Both the position numbers and the translations under genes were made by a program. From JANNSX01 sp963741525 (lineage in GTDB: Bacteria > Pseudomonadota > Alphaproteobacteria > Rhizobiales > Hyphomicrobiaceae): a stretch of DNA of 64,000 bases. Numbering within the stretch: the first letter of the stretch is position 1; each line of letters begins with the position of its first letter. The DNA lies in NCBI GenBank assembly GCA_963741525.1, contig CAVUIW010000027.1, positions 186,001-250,000 on the forward strand. Reading direction: 5' to 3'. Shown piece by piece: positions 38,733 through 47,633 of the stretch. Below the pieces are notes generated by a model. It was not told where the DNA came from. It ran no database searches and saw only the letters and a program-made list of their open reading frames with translations.

Positions 38733-40029
38733 ATGACGGCCAAGAAGACCTTCGCTTTCTTTCCCGAAGCCGCCTTCGGGCCGGCGCTCAACTCGGTCGG
38801 CATCGGGCAGGCGCTCGAGAAGCTCGGCCACAAGGCCGTGTTCCTCTCCGATCCGGGCTTCACCCAAGTGTATCGCGACTACGGCTTCGAGGCCCACGAC
38901 GTGAACATGTCGGAGCCGATGCCGCCCGAGCAGATGGCCAAATACTGGGTCGACTTCATCAACGGTCACATCCCCAATTTCAACAAGACGCCCTTACGAG
39001 CAGATCGACACCTATGTGAAGGATTGCTGGAACGCGATCGTCGAGACCTCGATCTGGGCGGAGAAGGATCTGCCGGGCGTTCTGGCGAAAGTGAAGCCGG
39101 ATGTGATCTCGGTCGACAACGTGATCCTGTTCCCGGCCATCAAGCGCTATGCGAAAGAGAACAAGGCGCCCTGGGTCCGCATCATCTCCTGCTCGGAGAA
39201 CGAGATCGTCGATCCCGATATCCCGCCGCATCTGTCGGGCTGCGGGGAGAGCGACAAGGCCTGCTTCCACGCCTATGATACGCGCTTCAACGAGGTGGTG
39301 AAACCGGCGCACGACCGCTTCAACGAGCACCTACGTAGCTGCGGGGAGGTGCCATATCCGATCGGGCAGTTCTGCGAGGCCTCGCCGTTCATGAACCTGC
39401 TGCTCTACCCGGCACCCGTCAAATTCAAGCGCGCCACGCCGCTCGATCCGCGCCGCTTCCAATATCTCGACGGCTGCGTCCGCCAGGACAAGGCCTATGC
39501 GATGCCGCCGTTCAAGGCGAACAACGACAAGCCCGCGCTCTATGTGAGCTTCGGCTCGCTCGGCTCGGGCGATACGCCGACGATCCAGCGCCTGATAGCG
39601 GCGCTCGGCAAAATGCCGGTGAAGGTGCTCATCAACATCGGTGACTACGGCGAGAGCTACAAGAGCTTCCCGGACAATGTCATTGCCGACCGCTGGTTCC
39701 CGCAGCCCTCCATCATTCCGCAGGTCGATGCCGTCATCCATCACGGCGGCAACAACTCGTTCACCGAGTGCCTCTACTTCGGCAAGCCCGCGATCATCAT
39801 GCCGTATGTCTGGGACGGCCACGACAACGCGACGCGCGTGCAGGAAACAGGGCACGGCTTGAAGATGCACCGCGCCGATTGGACGGATGAGCAGCTGTGG
39901 GCGAACATCAACACGCTGCTGACCGATCGCGTCATGAAGGCGCGGCTTTCGGCGACATCCTCGTACATGAAAGGCCGGCATGGCCCGACGCGGGCGGCGC
40001 AGATTTTGACCGATCTGGCGGGGGCGTGA
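38733..40029 (+). CDS. Glycosyltransferase family 1 (MGT/UGT-like); one-base frameshift
   Basis: About 432 residues after repair, a GT-B fold enzyme transferring sugar from a UDP-sugar to an unidentified acceptor. N-terminal TFAFFPEAAFGPALNSVGIG; C-terminal donor-site motif of the family, PQVDAVIHHGGNNSFTECL with HGGxNS, then GKPAIIMPYVWDGHDNA. YVSFGSLGSG marks the domain boundary. One extra base near 38994 (CCCTTACGAG for CCCTACGAG) splits the frame; the repaired junction reads NKTPYEQIDTYVKDCWN. Start ATG at 38733 (MTAKKTFAF). It overlaps the following cupin gene, suggesting coupled translation. The pathway is unknown. Confidence 0.88.
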
Positions 40030-40763
40030 GCGACATGCCCACCAATCTCGCCTCCTCCGCGCCCCATCTCGCCCCCGCCCTCACCTGGGCGGAAGACCTG
40101 AAGGACTGGGGCCCGCAGCCGGATGCGCTTGCGGGCGCCTCGCACTCGACCGGGCGGCTGCTCTGGAAATCGCCGGACGGGGCGGTCGAGGCCGGGCTCT
40201 GGGTTTGTACGCCTGGGACCTGGAAACTCACGATCCCCAAGGAGGAAATCTGTCACTTTGTTGCCGGGCGGGCGATCTATAAGGACGACAAGGGACAGGT
40301 GCTCGAGGTCTCGCCCGGCACGGTCGCGCATTTCAGGCCCGGTTACACCGGCACCTGCGAGGTGAAGGACACCATCCGCGTCATTTACATGGCGGCGCCC
40401 TATCCAGGCGACGCCCCCGGCGGCGTGCATGTCATGCGCGACCCCGCCGCCATCACCGACATCGTCAACTGGGGCGCCGTGCCGACCATGCTGGCAGGCC
40501 GTTCGCTCACCTCCGGCAAACTGCTCTTCCGCCGTGAGGACCGGGGTGCGGAGACCGGCATCTGGATCTGCACGCCGGGCCTTTGGAACTGCCACGTCAC
40601 GAGCGACGAGCTCTGTCACTTCCTCTCCGGCCGCGCCACCTACACGCACCAGTCCGGCGAGGTCATCGAGATCGTCCCCGACACCGCCGGTTACTTCCCT
40701 AGGGATTGGAAAGGCACCTGCCAGGTGCACGAGACCGTGCGCAAGGTCTACATGATCCGGTAG
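40026..40763 (+). CDS. Tandem cupin protein (cupin_3/DUF861-like, two domains)
   Basis: 245 residues made of two homologous halves. Half 1 (about 20-125) contains ICHFVAGRAIYKDDKGQV and GYTGTCEVKDTIRVIYM; half 2 (about 135-245) contains LCHFLSGRATYTHQSGEV and DWKGTCQVHETVRKVYM. Each has the WKLTIPKEE / WNCHVTSDE strand typical of the cupin_3 family, whose members include ureidoglycine aminohydrolase-like proteins. Start is the GTG at 40026 overlapping the glycosyltransferase stop (GTGA), or the ATG at 40035. Each half keeps only one of the usual metal-binding histidines, so catalysis is uncertain. Confidence 0.83.
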   Translation: MSDMPTNLASSAPHLAPALTWAEDLKDWGPQPDALAGASHSTGRLLWKSPDGAVEAGLWVCTPGTWKLTIPKEEICHFVAGRAIYKDDKGQVLEVSPGTVAHFRPGYTGTCEVKDTIRVIYMAAPYPGDAPGGVHVMRDPAAITDIVNWGAVPTMLAGRSLTSGKLLFRREDRGAETGIWICTPGLWNCHVTSDELCHFLSGRATYTHQSGEVIEIVPDTAGYFPRDWKGTCQVHETVRKVYMIR

Positions 40764-40807
40764 GGATCAACGGCAGCGCGCCCTGCCATCGTCACATACC
40801 GTGCGCA

Positions 40808-41005
40808 ACCGAGCCGCACACAGGTCCCGGCCCTACCGCGCTTCGCGCGGAGGCCGGGATGACGTTGGGGAGGGGACGATCCAAGGTAACGATCATCTTG
40901 CTGGAAGCGACGCCGCGAAACATAGCCGCATGTGGCGTCCGGCGCCATCTCCACATCGTCATCCCGGCCAGCGTGCGAAGCACGCGTGGGCCGGGACCCG
41001 TGTGC
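40808..41005. repeat. Converging pair of REP-like palindromes
   Basis: ACAGGTCCCGGCCCTACCGCGCTTCGCGCGGAGGCCGGGATGAC-type repeat at about 40819-40863 faces GTCATCCCGGCCAGCGTGCGAAGCACGCGTGGGCCGGGACC at about 40958-41000. The inner stems differ (CGCGC/GCGCG against CGTGC/GCACG) but still pair. Same arrangement as at 1.03-1.20 kb. No gene in 40764-41086. Confidence 0.8.
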
Positions 41006-41086
41006 GGTTGAATTGGCAGGTGGTCTGACCACCCGGCCAGACGATCATCACCTGGAGACCAGCGGCTGCCGTGAACGACCGCTTCG

Positions 41087-42076
41087 CTACACGCTCGTCT
41101 CGTCATACGGGATGATGATCTTGCCCTTGGCCAGCGACTTGACCTCCTCGTAGGTCGTGACCTTGTGGACGAGGCCGTCGCGGATGACGTAGAGCCAGTC
41201 GAGCTTCGTCGTCTCCTCGATGTCGCGCGGCGTGGTCGCGTGCATCTGGTTCCAGAAGCGGCGCGCGGCACGGAAGCTTTCGAAGCGGCCGCCTTCGCCG
41301 AGCTTCATCTGCTCCTCGAGCTCGCTGGCGAAGAGCACGTCCTGCAAGCCATCGCCGTTGACGAGATGCCGCGTCTTGGCGGGATCGATCTGCGCCTGCG
41401 CCGTACGGCCTTCCTCGCCACCGCGCCGCCCTTGCGCATTCAAGCGCGCGAGCTTGTAGATCGAGCGGAAGTAACCGTACTGCACGAGGCCGGAACAGAT
41501 GAACTCGTTGGCATTGGCGCCGCGGCGGATGCGGGCCCAGCGCATATGCTTGTCGTTCGACATGAAGGGCTTCGAGGACCGGAACAGCACCGACCGGATC
41601 ATCCCCCTGATGAGCGTGATGACACGCCAGTAATCGTACTCGTCCTTGATGCGATCGAGCAGATGGCCGCGCACGAAGCGCTGCACGTCGTCGCCGAACC
41701 AGGGTCGCGAGAAGCGCTTGATGCCGACGATGTAGTAGGGGCTCGTGCAGTAGTCGCGCAGGTTCGTCAGATCGACGCCGGAGGTGCCCGCCTCGATGAT
41801 GAAGTTGTTGGCGTAACCATCGTCGTGATCGCGGACATGGAAGACGAGGGCCGCGTGCGAGAACACGCTTCCGGTCGTCCAGCGGATGAAGAAGGAGAAG
41901 GGACTGCCGGCCTTCCGGCTCATGACGATGTCGGCACGCTTCAGATAGTCGCCGGCGAGAAAGCGGGAGACCGGCATCGGCCAGGTCTCGGCGCCCGCGA
42001 AATCCTTGAGGCTAGGCTCGCGCATCCGCGCGACCTTGCCGCTCATGAAACCGGCTGCGCCTGAACCCGCCGACAT
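41087..42076 (-). CDS. YiiX/YebB-like cysteine hydrolase (permuted NlpC/P60, peptidase C92)
   Basis: 329 residues. The N-terminal half matches the YiiX/YebB-type permuted papain-like family: LKRADIVMSRKAG, then TGSVFSHAALVFHV with the probable catalytic histidine, FIIEAGTSGVDLTNL, and, after a long segment, NEFICSGLVQYGY with the probable nucleophilic cysteine. Such enzymes cleave amide bonds in peptidoglycan or lipids; the substrate here is unknown. There is no signal peptide. The C-terminal 100 residues (about 230-329) carry WNQMHATTPRDIEETTK and look like a separate small domain. Start ATG at 42074-42076; an alternative is the methionine at residue 11. Confidence 0.8.
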   Translation of the reverse strand: MSAGSGAAGFMSGKVARMREPSLKDFAGAETWPMPVSRFLAGDYLKRADIVMSRKAGSPFSFFIRWTTGSVFSHAALVFHVRDHDDGYANNFIIEAGTSGVDLTNLRDYCTSPYYIVGIKRFSRPWFGDDVQRFVRGHLLDRIKDEYDYWRVITLIRGMIRSVLFRSSKPFMSNDKHMRWARIRRGANANEFICSGLVQYGYFRSIYKLARLNAQGRRGGEEGRTAQAQIDPAKTRHLVNGDGLQDVLFASELEEQMKLGEGGRFESFRAARRFWNQMHATTPRDIEETTKLDWLYVIRDGLVHKVTTYEEVKSLAKGKIIIPYDETSV

Positions 42077-42149
42077 GCCCGCTCCTCATGCCCGATGCGT
42101 CGTGTCGAGACGCCGCCCGTTCCTCGAACGGCATCTGGATATAGAGGCT

Positions 42150-43538
42150 TTACGCCGAAGCCGTGGCGGCGACACCGGCGGCCCGCTCGTGCCGCTCGCT
42201 TTTCAGCCGCTCGGCGACGATGAAGGCGATTTCCAGCGCCTGGTCGACGTTGAGGCGCGGATCGCAGAAGGTGTGATAGCGGTCCGAAAGATCGGCCTCC
42301 GTCACGGCCTGCGCGCCGCCCGTGCATTCGGTGACGTTCTTGCCGGTCATCTCCAGATGCACGCCGCCGGGATGCGTCCCCTCCGCCCGGTGGATGTCGA
42401 AGAACTGCTCGACCTCATTGCGCACGCGGTCGAAAGGCCGGGTCTTGTAGCCGGTCGCGGCCTGGATCGTGTTGCCGTGCATCGGATCGCACGACCACAC
42501 CACGGAGCGACCCTCCTTCTCGACCGCGCGGATGAGCTTGGGCAGATGCTGGCCGACCTTCTCCGTGCCATAGCGGCAGATGAGCGTCAGCCGGCCCGGC
42601 TCGTTCTTGGGATTGAGGATGTCAATGAGTTTCAGCAGGCCGTCCGGTTCGAGCGAGGGACCGCATTTGAGGCCGATCGGATTTTTCACGCCGCGGCAGT
42701 ACTCGACGTGCGCGTGATCGGGCTGGCGCGTGCGATCGCCGATCCAGAGCATGTGGCCGGAGAGGCCGTACCACTCGCCGGTCGTCGAATCGACGCGCGT
42801 CAGCGCCTCCTCGTAGCCGAGCAGCAGCGCCTCGTGGCTGGTGAAGAAGTTCGTCGTCTTCAGCTGGTGCGTATTGGCCGCCGTCAGCCCGCACGCCCGC
42901 ATGAAGTCGAGCGTCTCCGAGATGCGCTCGGCGACCTCGCGGTAGTGCTGGCCGGCGGGACTGCCCTTCGCATAATCCAGATACCAGCGGTGGACGTTTT
43001 CCAGGCTCGCATAGCCCCCCTGAGCAAACGCGCGCAGCAGATTGATGGTCGCCGCCGACTGCCGGTAGGCCTCGAGCTGGCGTTTCGGATCGGGGATACG
43101 CGCCTCGGATGTGAACTCCGAGCCGTTGACAATGTCGCCGCGATAGCTCGGCAGTTCCTGGCCATCCTTCTTTTCCATGGGCGAGGAGCGGGGCTTGGCG
43201 AACTGGCCGGCAATGCGCCCGATCTTCACGACCGGGCAGGCCCCGGCGAAGGTCAGCACCACGGCCATCTGCAGGAAGGCGCGGAAGAAGTCGCGGATGT
43301 TGTCGGCGCCGTGCTCGGCGAAGCTTTCGGCGCAGTCGCCGCCCTGGAGCAGGAAGGCGCGACCGGCGGCGACATCGGCGAGCTCGGCGGTCAGCTCGCG
43401 CGCTTCGCCTGCAAAAAACAATGGCGGGAAGGTTTTGAGCTGGGCCTCGACGGCCGATAGAGCCGCCTTATCCGGATAGTCCGGGACCTGAACGACGGGC
43501 TTTTTGCGCCAGCTATCCGGTGTCCACGAGGCCGCCAT
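42150..43538 (-). CDS. 3-deoxy-7-phosphoheptulonate synthase, class II
   Basis: 462 residues, the plant/actinobacterial-type (class II) DAHP synthase that joins PEP and erythrose 4-phosphate as the first step of the shikimate pathway. Recognisable blocks: LLQGGDCAESFAEHGADNIR, KIGRIAGQFAKPRSSP, HMLWIGDRTRQPDHAHVEYC, GLKCGPSL, VVWSCDPMHGNT and GGVHLEMTGKNVTECTGGA with the metal-binding residues. The frame is intact and the start is the ATG at 43536-43538. Single gene; the sugar transferase is in the same direction upstream, 135 bases away, with a conserved hairpin in the gap. Confidence 0.96.
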   Translation of the reverse strand: MAASWTPDSWRKKPVVQVPDYPDKAALSAVEAQLKTFPPLFFAGEARELTAELADVAAGRAFLLQGGDCAESFAEHGADNIRDFFRAFLQMAVVLTFAGACPVVKIGRIAGQFAKPRSSPMEKKDGQELPSYRGDIVNGSEFTSEARIPDPKRQLEAYRQSAATINLLRAFAQGGYASLENVHRWYLDYAKGSPAGQHYREVAERISETLDFMRACGLTAANTHQLKTTNFFTSHEALLLGYEEALTRVDSTTGEWYGLSGHMLWIGDRTRQPDHAHVEYCRGVKNPIGLKCGPSLEPDGLLKLIDILNPKNEPGRLTLICRYGTEKVGQHLPKLIRAVEKEGRSVVWSCDPMHGNTIQAATGYKTRPFDRVRNEVEQFFDIHRAEGTHPGGVHLEMTGKNVTECTGGAQAVTEADLSDRYHTFCDPRLNVDQALEIAFIVAERLKSERHERAAGVAATASA

Positions 43539-43627
43539 GATCGATACTCCTACCTCGGGCGAATTCAGATGGCCGGGTTATAGGCGAACGGTAGGGGCAT
43601 GGCCAGATCGGGTGGACTATTGGCTTG

Positions 43628-43674
43628 GCGCACGTTCTTTCGACGAACCGGTGCCACTTCGCCGGAACGTGCGC
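43628..43674. repeat. GAGCAC-type hairpin, copy 2
   Basis: Arms GCGCACGTTC..CGACGAA and TTCGCCG..GAACGTGCGC; related to 36895-36942 and 50893-50940 with compensatory differences. On the minus strand it begins at the last base of the sugar-transferase stop codon, so it may also shape that transcript's 3' end. Confidence 0.75.
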
Positions 43675-44300
43675 TAACTCTGGCCGGACCCGGTAAACGG
43701 CGGCATGGTTGCATGTCCATCCGCCGAGACCCCGTCCCGCCGCAGAACCTTGGCGACGGTCAGGGCCAGGATTTTGACGTCCAGCCACAGGCTCCAGTGA
43801 TCGGCATACCAGACGTCGAGGGCAAACTTCTCCTCCCAGGAGAGCGCGTTGCGGCCCTTCACTTGGGCCCAGCCGGTGACGCCTGGCAGGACGTCGTGGC
43901 GGCGAGCCTGCTCCTTCGAGTAGAGCGGCAGATAGCTCGTCAGCAGCGGCCGGGGGCCGACGAGGCTCATCTCGCCCTTGAGGACGTTCCACAGCTCCGG
44001 CAGCTCGTCGAGGCTGGTGGCCCTGAGCAGCCGGCCGAACTGCGTGAGCCGCTCGCTATCCGGGAGGAGCGCGCCCGCCGCATCGCGGGCGTCCGTCATC
44101 GAGCGGAATTTCACCAGCGTGAAGGGCTTGCCGCCGAGCCCCGGCCTGACCTGCCGGAACAGCGCCGGGGCGCCGAGCTTGGTGCGGACGAGGACGAAGA
44201 GGATTGCCACCAACGGCAGCGTCAGCGGCAGGCTCGCCACCACGAGCGCGAGGTCGAAGAGGCGCTTGGCGAGGGGGATGTGCGGGGACGTGGCGCTCAT
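43674..44300 (-). CDS. Undecaprenyl-phosphate sugar phosphotransferase (bacterial sugar transferase)
   Basis: 208 residues: the short form of the polyprenyl-phosphate hexose-1-phosphate transferase family, which starts assembly of exopolysaccharide, capsule or O-antigen units at the inner membrane. One membrane helix at about 13-38 (FDLALVVASLPLTLPLVAIL), then LVKFRSMTDARD, TSLDELPELWNVLKGEMSLVGPRP and LPGVTGWAQVKGRN, all catalytic-core motifs. It lacks the multi-helix N-terminal domain of WbaP-type enzymes. No other polysaccharide genes are next to it. Start ATG at 44298-44300. Confidence 0.93.
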   Translation of the reverse strand: MSATSPHIPLAKRLFDLALVVASLPLTLPLVAILFVLVRTKLGAPALFRQVRPGLGGKPFTLVKFRSMTDARDAAGALLPDSERLTQFGRLLRATSLDELPELWNVLKGEMSLVGPRPLLTSYLPLYSKEQARRHDVLPGVTGWAQVKGRNALSWEEKFALDVWYADHWSLWLDVKILALTVAKVLRRDGVSADGHATMPPFTGSGQS

Positions 44301-44355
44301 GTCTTCGGCCTAGTGGCATGTGCCTCCGCATGCAACCCTCGCCGCGCCGAGCAAC

Positions 44356-44967
44356 TCAATTCAGAGGGCTTTTGAAGTAGGAAGCATAGGCCTCCGGCTG
44401 ACCATCGAAACAGACCGGATTCTCACCGGAGAATTTCTGTACGAAGTCAATTGCCTCGCGGTTCTTACCCAGCAAATGCAGGCAGCATGCGTAGCGCTCG
44501 GGAAATCCTCCAAGCCAATGGAGCCGCCCCTTCAACAGCGGGCATAGCTCTTCGTAGCTCGCTATCGATCGCGAAAAAGTGGCGATGGCGTCGCTGACGG
44601 CGGATGCCAAGTAGTCGGCCTCCTTCTCGACATCTTCATCCACCCGGAACTTGATTTCTCGAACATCCGGATTGATCTGAGCAATATGACGTGCGTACGT
44701 TGCAACTGATCGACTGTAGCTTCGAGATTCCAACTTGGCACAGAGCTTGTTTATCTTGGGTGCATGAATGCCAATGAATGGATTGAACCGAGCGAAATCC
44801 GCATTCAGACCAGTGTTGAGGCCGACCCACCTGAAAAACTCATCATTGAACGGAAAATCTACCCACCCCTTGCTGTGGCGCGTGAAGCCTTTCTTCTCGA
44901 GTGACAAGAGGCATGCTTTGGCAGCCTCGTCGCGAAACTTCGCCTTGCACTTCTTCTCACCACTCAT
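44356..44967 (-). CDS. Hypothetical protein (possibly DUF4304-like)
   Basis: 203 residues, soluble, not recognised with certainty. Start ATG at 44965-44967 is preceded by GAGGAAGG five bases away. N-terminal MSGEKKCKAKFRDEAAKACLLS is basic and helical, followed by LEKKGFTRHSKGWVDFPFND and VGLNTGLNADFARFNPFIGI, resembling the fold pattern of DUF4304 proteins (a GF[TK]-W-strand order), though this is weak. The DNA is visibly less GC-rich than its neighbours and codon use is more mixed, suggesting acquisition by transfer. It stands alone between the sugar transferase and uvrC. Confidence 0.6.
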   Translation of the reverse strand: MSGEKKCKAKFRDEAAKACLLSLEKKGFTRHSKGWVDFPFNDEFFRWVGLNTGLNADFARFNPFIGIHAPKINKLCAKLESRSYSRSVATYARHIAQINPDVREIKFRVDEDVEKEADYLASAVSDAIATFSRSIASYEELCPLLKGRLHWLGGFPERYACCLHLLGKNREAIDFVQKFSGENPVCFDGQPEAYASYFKSPLN

Positions 44968-45453
44968 CCGAGCCTTCCTCGCGACCGGGATATCTCGCCG
45001 AATGTATCGAGAAAGATCGTTCCGAACATCCCCACTTTCGTTCATTGACCGACCTGATCAGTAGTCCGTATCTCCTGAAGTGGCCAAAGCAGGGTCTTCC
45101 GCTTTGCACGCCCATCGCATCACATGCGACGGTCCGCAGTTCTCGGCATTCTCGCCAGCTGCCATCCGAAATTTGCACACCCACCCCACTTGCGTCCCCG
45201 GCCGCAGCGTGTCCGGCTATGCCGGACGCGCGTAGAGCCGGGGTCTTCACTTGAGATTGGCGAGCGCCGAGCACACGACGGCGAGGGATGAAGATCCCGG
45301 ATAGCCGCGCCCATGCGCGGCTTCCGGGAACGCAAGAGGAGGGAGGTGCGCGAGGGACCGCGCTCCGTCGGCAGCCCCGTGAGGCATGTTGGCAGGGTCT
45401 GACCACTGGGCCCTCCCTCGCCTGCCCCTGCTCTAACCGGTAAACTCCGAAGC
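44968..45453. other. Gene-free region upstream of uvrC with two hairpins
   Basis: No credible gene. Two REP-like hairpins: 45196-45243 (CCCCGGC..GCGTGTCCGG / CCGGACGCG..GCCGGGG) and 45296-45328 (CCCGG..GCCGCGC / GCGCGGC..CCGGG). The uvrC promoter should lie in the last 100 bases. The GC content rises from the orphan-gene side to the uvrC side. Confidence 0.6.
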
Positions 45454-47412
45454 ATGACGACCGAGCCCACCGACACCCCCGCCCCCCCCGCTGCGGCCCC
45501 CGCCCCGAGCGGCTGGGAGGTCATTGCCGAGGCGCTGAAGACGGCGCCCAACGGTCCCGGCGTCTACCGCATGTACGGCAAGGACGGCGCTTGCCTCTAT
45601 GTCGGCAAGGCGCGGAGCGTCAAGAAGCGCGTCTCGAGCTATGCGCGGCCCCTCGGCCATTCGGCGCGCATCTCGCGCATGATCATGGCGACGCTGGCCA
45701 TGGAGTTCGTGACGACGCGCACCGAATCCGAGGCGCTGCTGCTCGAAGCCAATCTCATCAAGCGCCTGAAGCCGCGCTTCAATGTTCTGCTCCGCGACGA
45801 CAAGTCGTTCCCCTACATCCTGATCGCCCGCGACCACGAGGCGCCGCAGCTCGTCAAGCATCGCGGCGCGCGCAACCGCAAGGGTGAATATTTCGGCCCC
45901 TTCGCTTCCGCCGGCGCCGTCGATCGCACCATCAACACGCTGCAGCGCGCCTTCCTGCTGCGCTCCTGCACCGACGGCACCTATTCGACCCGGACGCGCC
46001 CCTGCCTGCTCTATCAGGTCAAGCGCTGCGCCGCGCCTTGCACCGGCGAGATCGGCCTCGAGGACTACGGCCGGCTCGTCGAGGAGGCGCTCGCCTTCCT
46101 GACCGGTGACAGCCAGGCGCTGCGCGAGAAGCTGCAGGCGCAGATGCTAGAGGCTTCCGGCAAGCTCGAGTTCGAGCAGGCCGCGCGCTTGCGCAATCGC
46201 CTGCAGGCCATCAGCCATGTGCAATCCCACCAGGGCATCAATCCCGCGGGGATAGAGGAGGCGGACGTCTTCGCGGTAGCGCAAGAAGGCGGGCAGACCT
46301 GCATCCAGGTGTTCTTTTTCCGCACCGGGCAGAACTGGGGCAACCGCCCCTATTTCCCGCGCGCCGACCGCTCGTTCGGGGCGAGCGAGGTGCTCGAATC
46401 CTTTATCGCCCAGTTCTACGACGACAAGCCGCCACCGCGCCTCGTGATGCTCTCGCACGAGATCGAAACAACCGGTCTGCTCGCCGAGGCACTGTCGATC
46501 AAGAGCGGCCGCAAGGTCGAGGTTCTGGTGCCCCAGCGCGGGGAAAAGCGCGACCTCGTCCTCCACGCCGAGGCCAATGCGCGGGAGGCGCTCGGACGTC
46601 GCATGGCCGAGAGCTCGACGCAGAAGAAGCTGCTCGCGGGACTAGCCGCGACATTCGGTTTGCCCAAGCCACCCGCTCGCATCGAGGTCTACGACAACAG
46701 CCACATCATGGGGTCGGATGCCATCGGCGCCATGATCGTCGCTGGCCCGGACGGCTTCGTGAAGAGCCAGTACCGCAAGTTCAACATGAAGTCGGCCGAC
46801 CTCGCGCCGGGCGACGACTACGCCATGATGACCGAGATGCTGACCCGGCGCTTCGCGCGGCTCATCAAGGAGGAGCCGCGGCAGTCCGAGCCCGAAGCTC
46901 CGCCTGCCCCGGAAGGCGAAGCGGCCGAGGACGAGCCGCTTGCCGAAACCTTCCCGGCTTGGCCCGACCTCCTCTTCATCGACGGCGGCAAGGGTCAGCT
47001 CGCGGCTGCGACGGCCGTTCTCGACAGCCTCGGCGTGACCGGCTTGCCGGTGTTCGGCGTCGCCAAGGGCCCGGACCGGGATGCCGGCCGCGAGCATTTC
47101 CATGTGCCGAATGCCGAGCCCCGCATGCTCGAGCCGCGCGACCCCGTCCTCTACTTCGTCCAGCGGCTGCGCGACGAAGCCCACCGCTTCGCCATCGGCA
47201 CCCACCGGCAGAAGCGGAAAAAGAGTTTGGGCGTCAATCCTCTGGACGAGATCGCGGGCATCGGGCCCAAGAGAAAGCAGGCACTGCTCAAGCATTTTGG
47301 CTCGGCCAAAGCCGTGAGCCGGGCAGGCGTTTCCGACCTCCGCGCCGTCGAAGGCGTCTCGGAAGCCATGGCCCAGGCCATTTACGATCACTTTCATGAC
47401 GGGGACAGCTGA
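45454..47412 (+). CDS. uvrC: Excinuclease ABC subunit C
   Basis: 652 residues. UvrC makes both incisions in nucleotide excision repair with UvrB. Domains in order: GIY-YIG nuclease (about 25-110; GPGVYRMYGKDGACLYVGKA), the cysteine-containing CxxPC-like region RPCLLYQVKRCAAPC, the UVR/UvrB-binding helices (about 205-245; KLEFEQAARLRNRLQAI), the RNase H-like endonuclease domain (EVYDNSHIMGSDAIGAMIV; LLFIDGGKGQL) and C-terminal helix-hairpin-helix motifs (LDEIAGIGPKRKQALL). Start ATG at 45454. It is followed by a twin-hairpin element and pgsA, moaD, moaE in the same direction. Confidence 0.97.
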   Translation: MTTEPTDTPAPPAAAPAPSGWEVIAEALKTAPNGPGVYRMYGKDGACLYVGKARSVKKRVSSYARPLGHSARISRMIMATLAMEFVTTRTESEALLLEANLIKRLKPRFNVLLRDDKSFPYILIARDHEAPQLVKHRGARNRKGEYFGPFASAGAVDRTINTLQRAFLLRSCTDGTYSTRTRPCLLYQVKRCAAPCTGEIGLEDYGRLVEEALAFLTGDSQALREKLQAQMLEASGKLEFEQAARLRNRLQAISHVQSHQGINPAGIEEADVFAVAQEGGQTCIQVFFFRTGQNWGNRPYFPRADRSFGASEVLESFIAQFYDDKPPPRLVMLSHEIETTGLLAEALSIKSGRKVEVLVPQRGEKRDLVLHAEANAREALGRRMAESSTQKKLLAGLAATFGLPKPPARIEVYDNSHIMGSDAIGAMIVAGPDGFVKSQYRKFNMKSADLAPGDDYAMMTEMLTRRFARLIKEEPRQSEPEAPPAPEGEAAEDEPLAETFPAWPDLLFIDGGKGQLAAATAVLDSLGVTGLPVFGVAKGPDRDAGREHFHVPNAEPRMLEPRDPVLYFVQRLRDEAHRFAIGTHRQKRKKSLGVNPLDEIAGIGPKRKQALLKHFGSAKAVSRAGVSDLRAVEGVSEAMAQAIYDHFHDGDS

Positions 47413-47422
47413 TCGACTTACC

Positions 47423-47588
47423 CTAGTGTGGTGTCCCGCGAATACCTTCAGACTTCGCGGCAGGCGCTCCAAGGTATTCGCGGGACAAAACCACACTAGA
47501 AACCTAAGCTTTCTCGTGTCCTTGCGTCTCCGAAATGCCTTGGAGAGCCCGCGGCAACGGTGAAGGCATTTCGGAGACAGGACACGAG
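47423..47588. repeat. Twin long-stem hairpin element, copy C (divergent sequence, same plan)
   Basis: Begins CTAGTGTGGTGTCCCGCGAA. Hairpin 1 pairs GTCCCGCGAATACCTT with AAGGTATTCGCGGGAC inside an outer GTGTGG / CCACAC stem, with a 22-nt loop. Hairpin 2 pairs GTCTCCGAAATGCCTT with AAGGCATTTCGGAGAC inside CTCGTGTC / GACACGAG, with a 21-nt loop. The spacer is AAACCTAAGCTTTCT. Apart from the CTAGTG..CACTAG ends, the sequence differs from copies A and B, while stem length, loop length and spacing agree. Confidence 0.8.
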
Positions 47589-47633
47589 CACGTCATTGAC
47601 GGCCCGCCAGACTCTCTGTCTAGCTGTCGCCCC

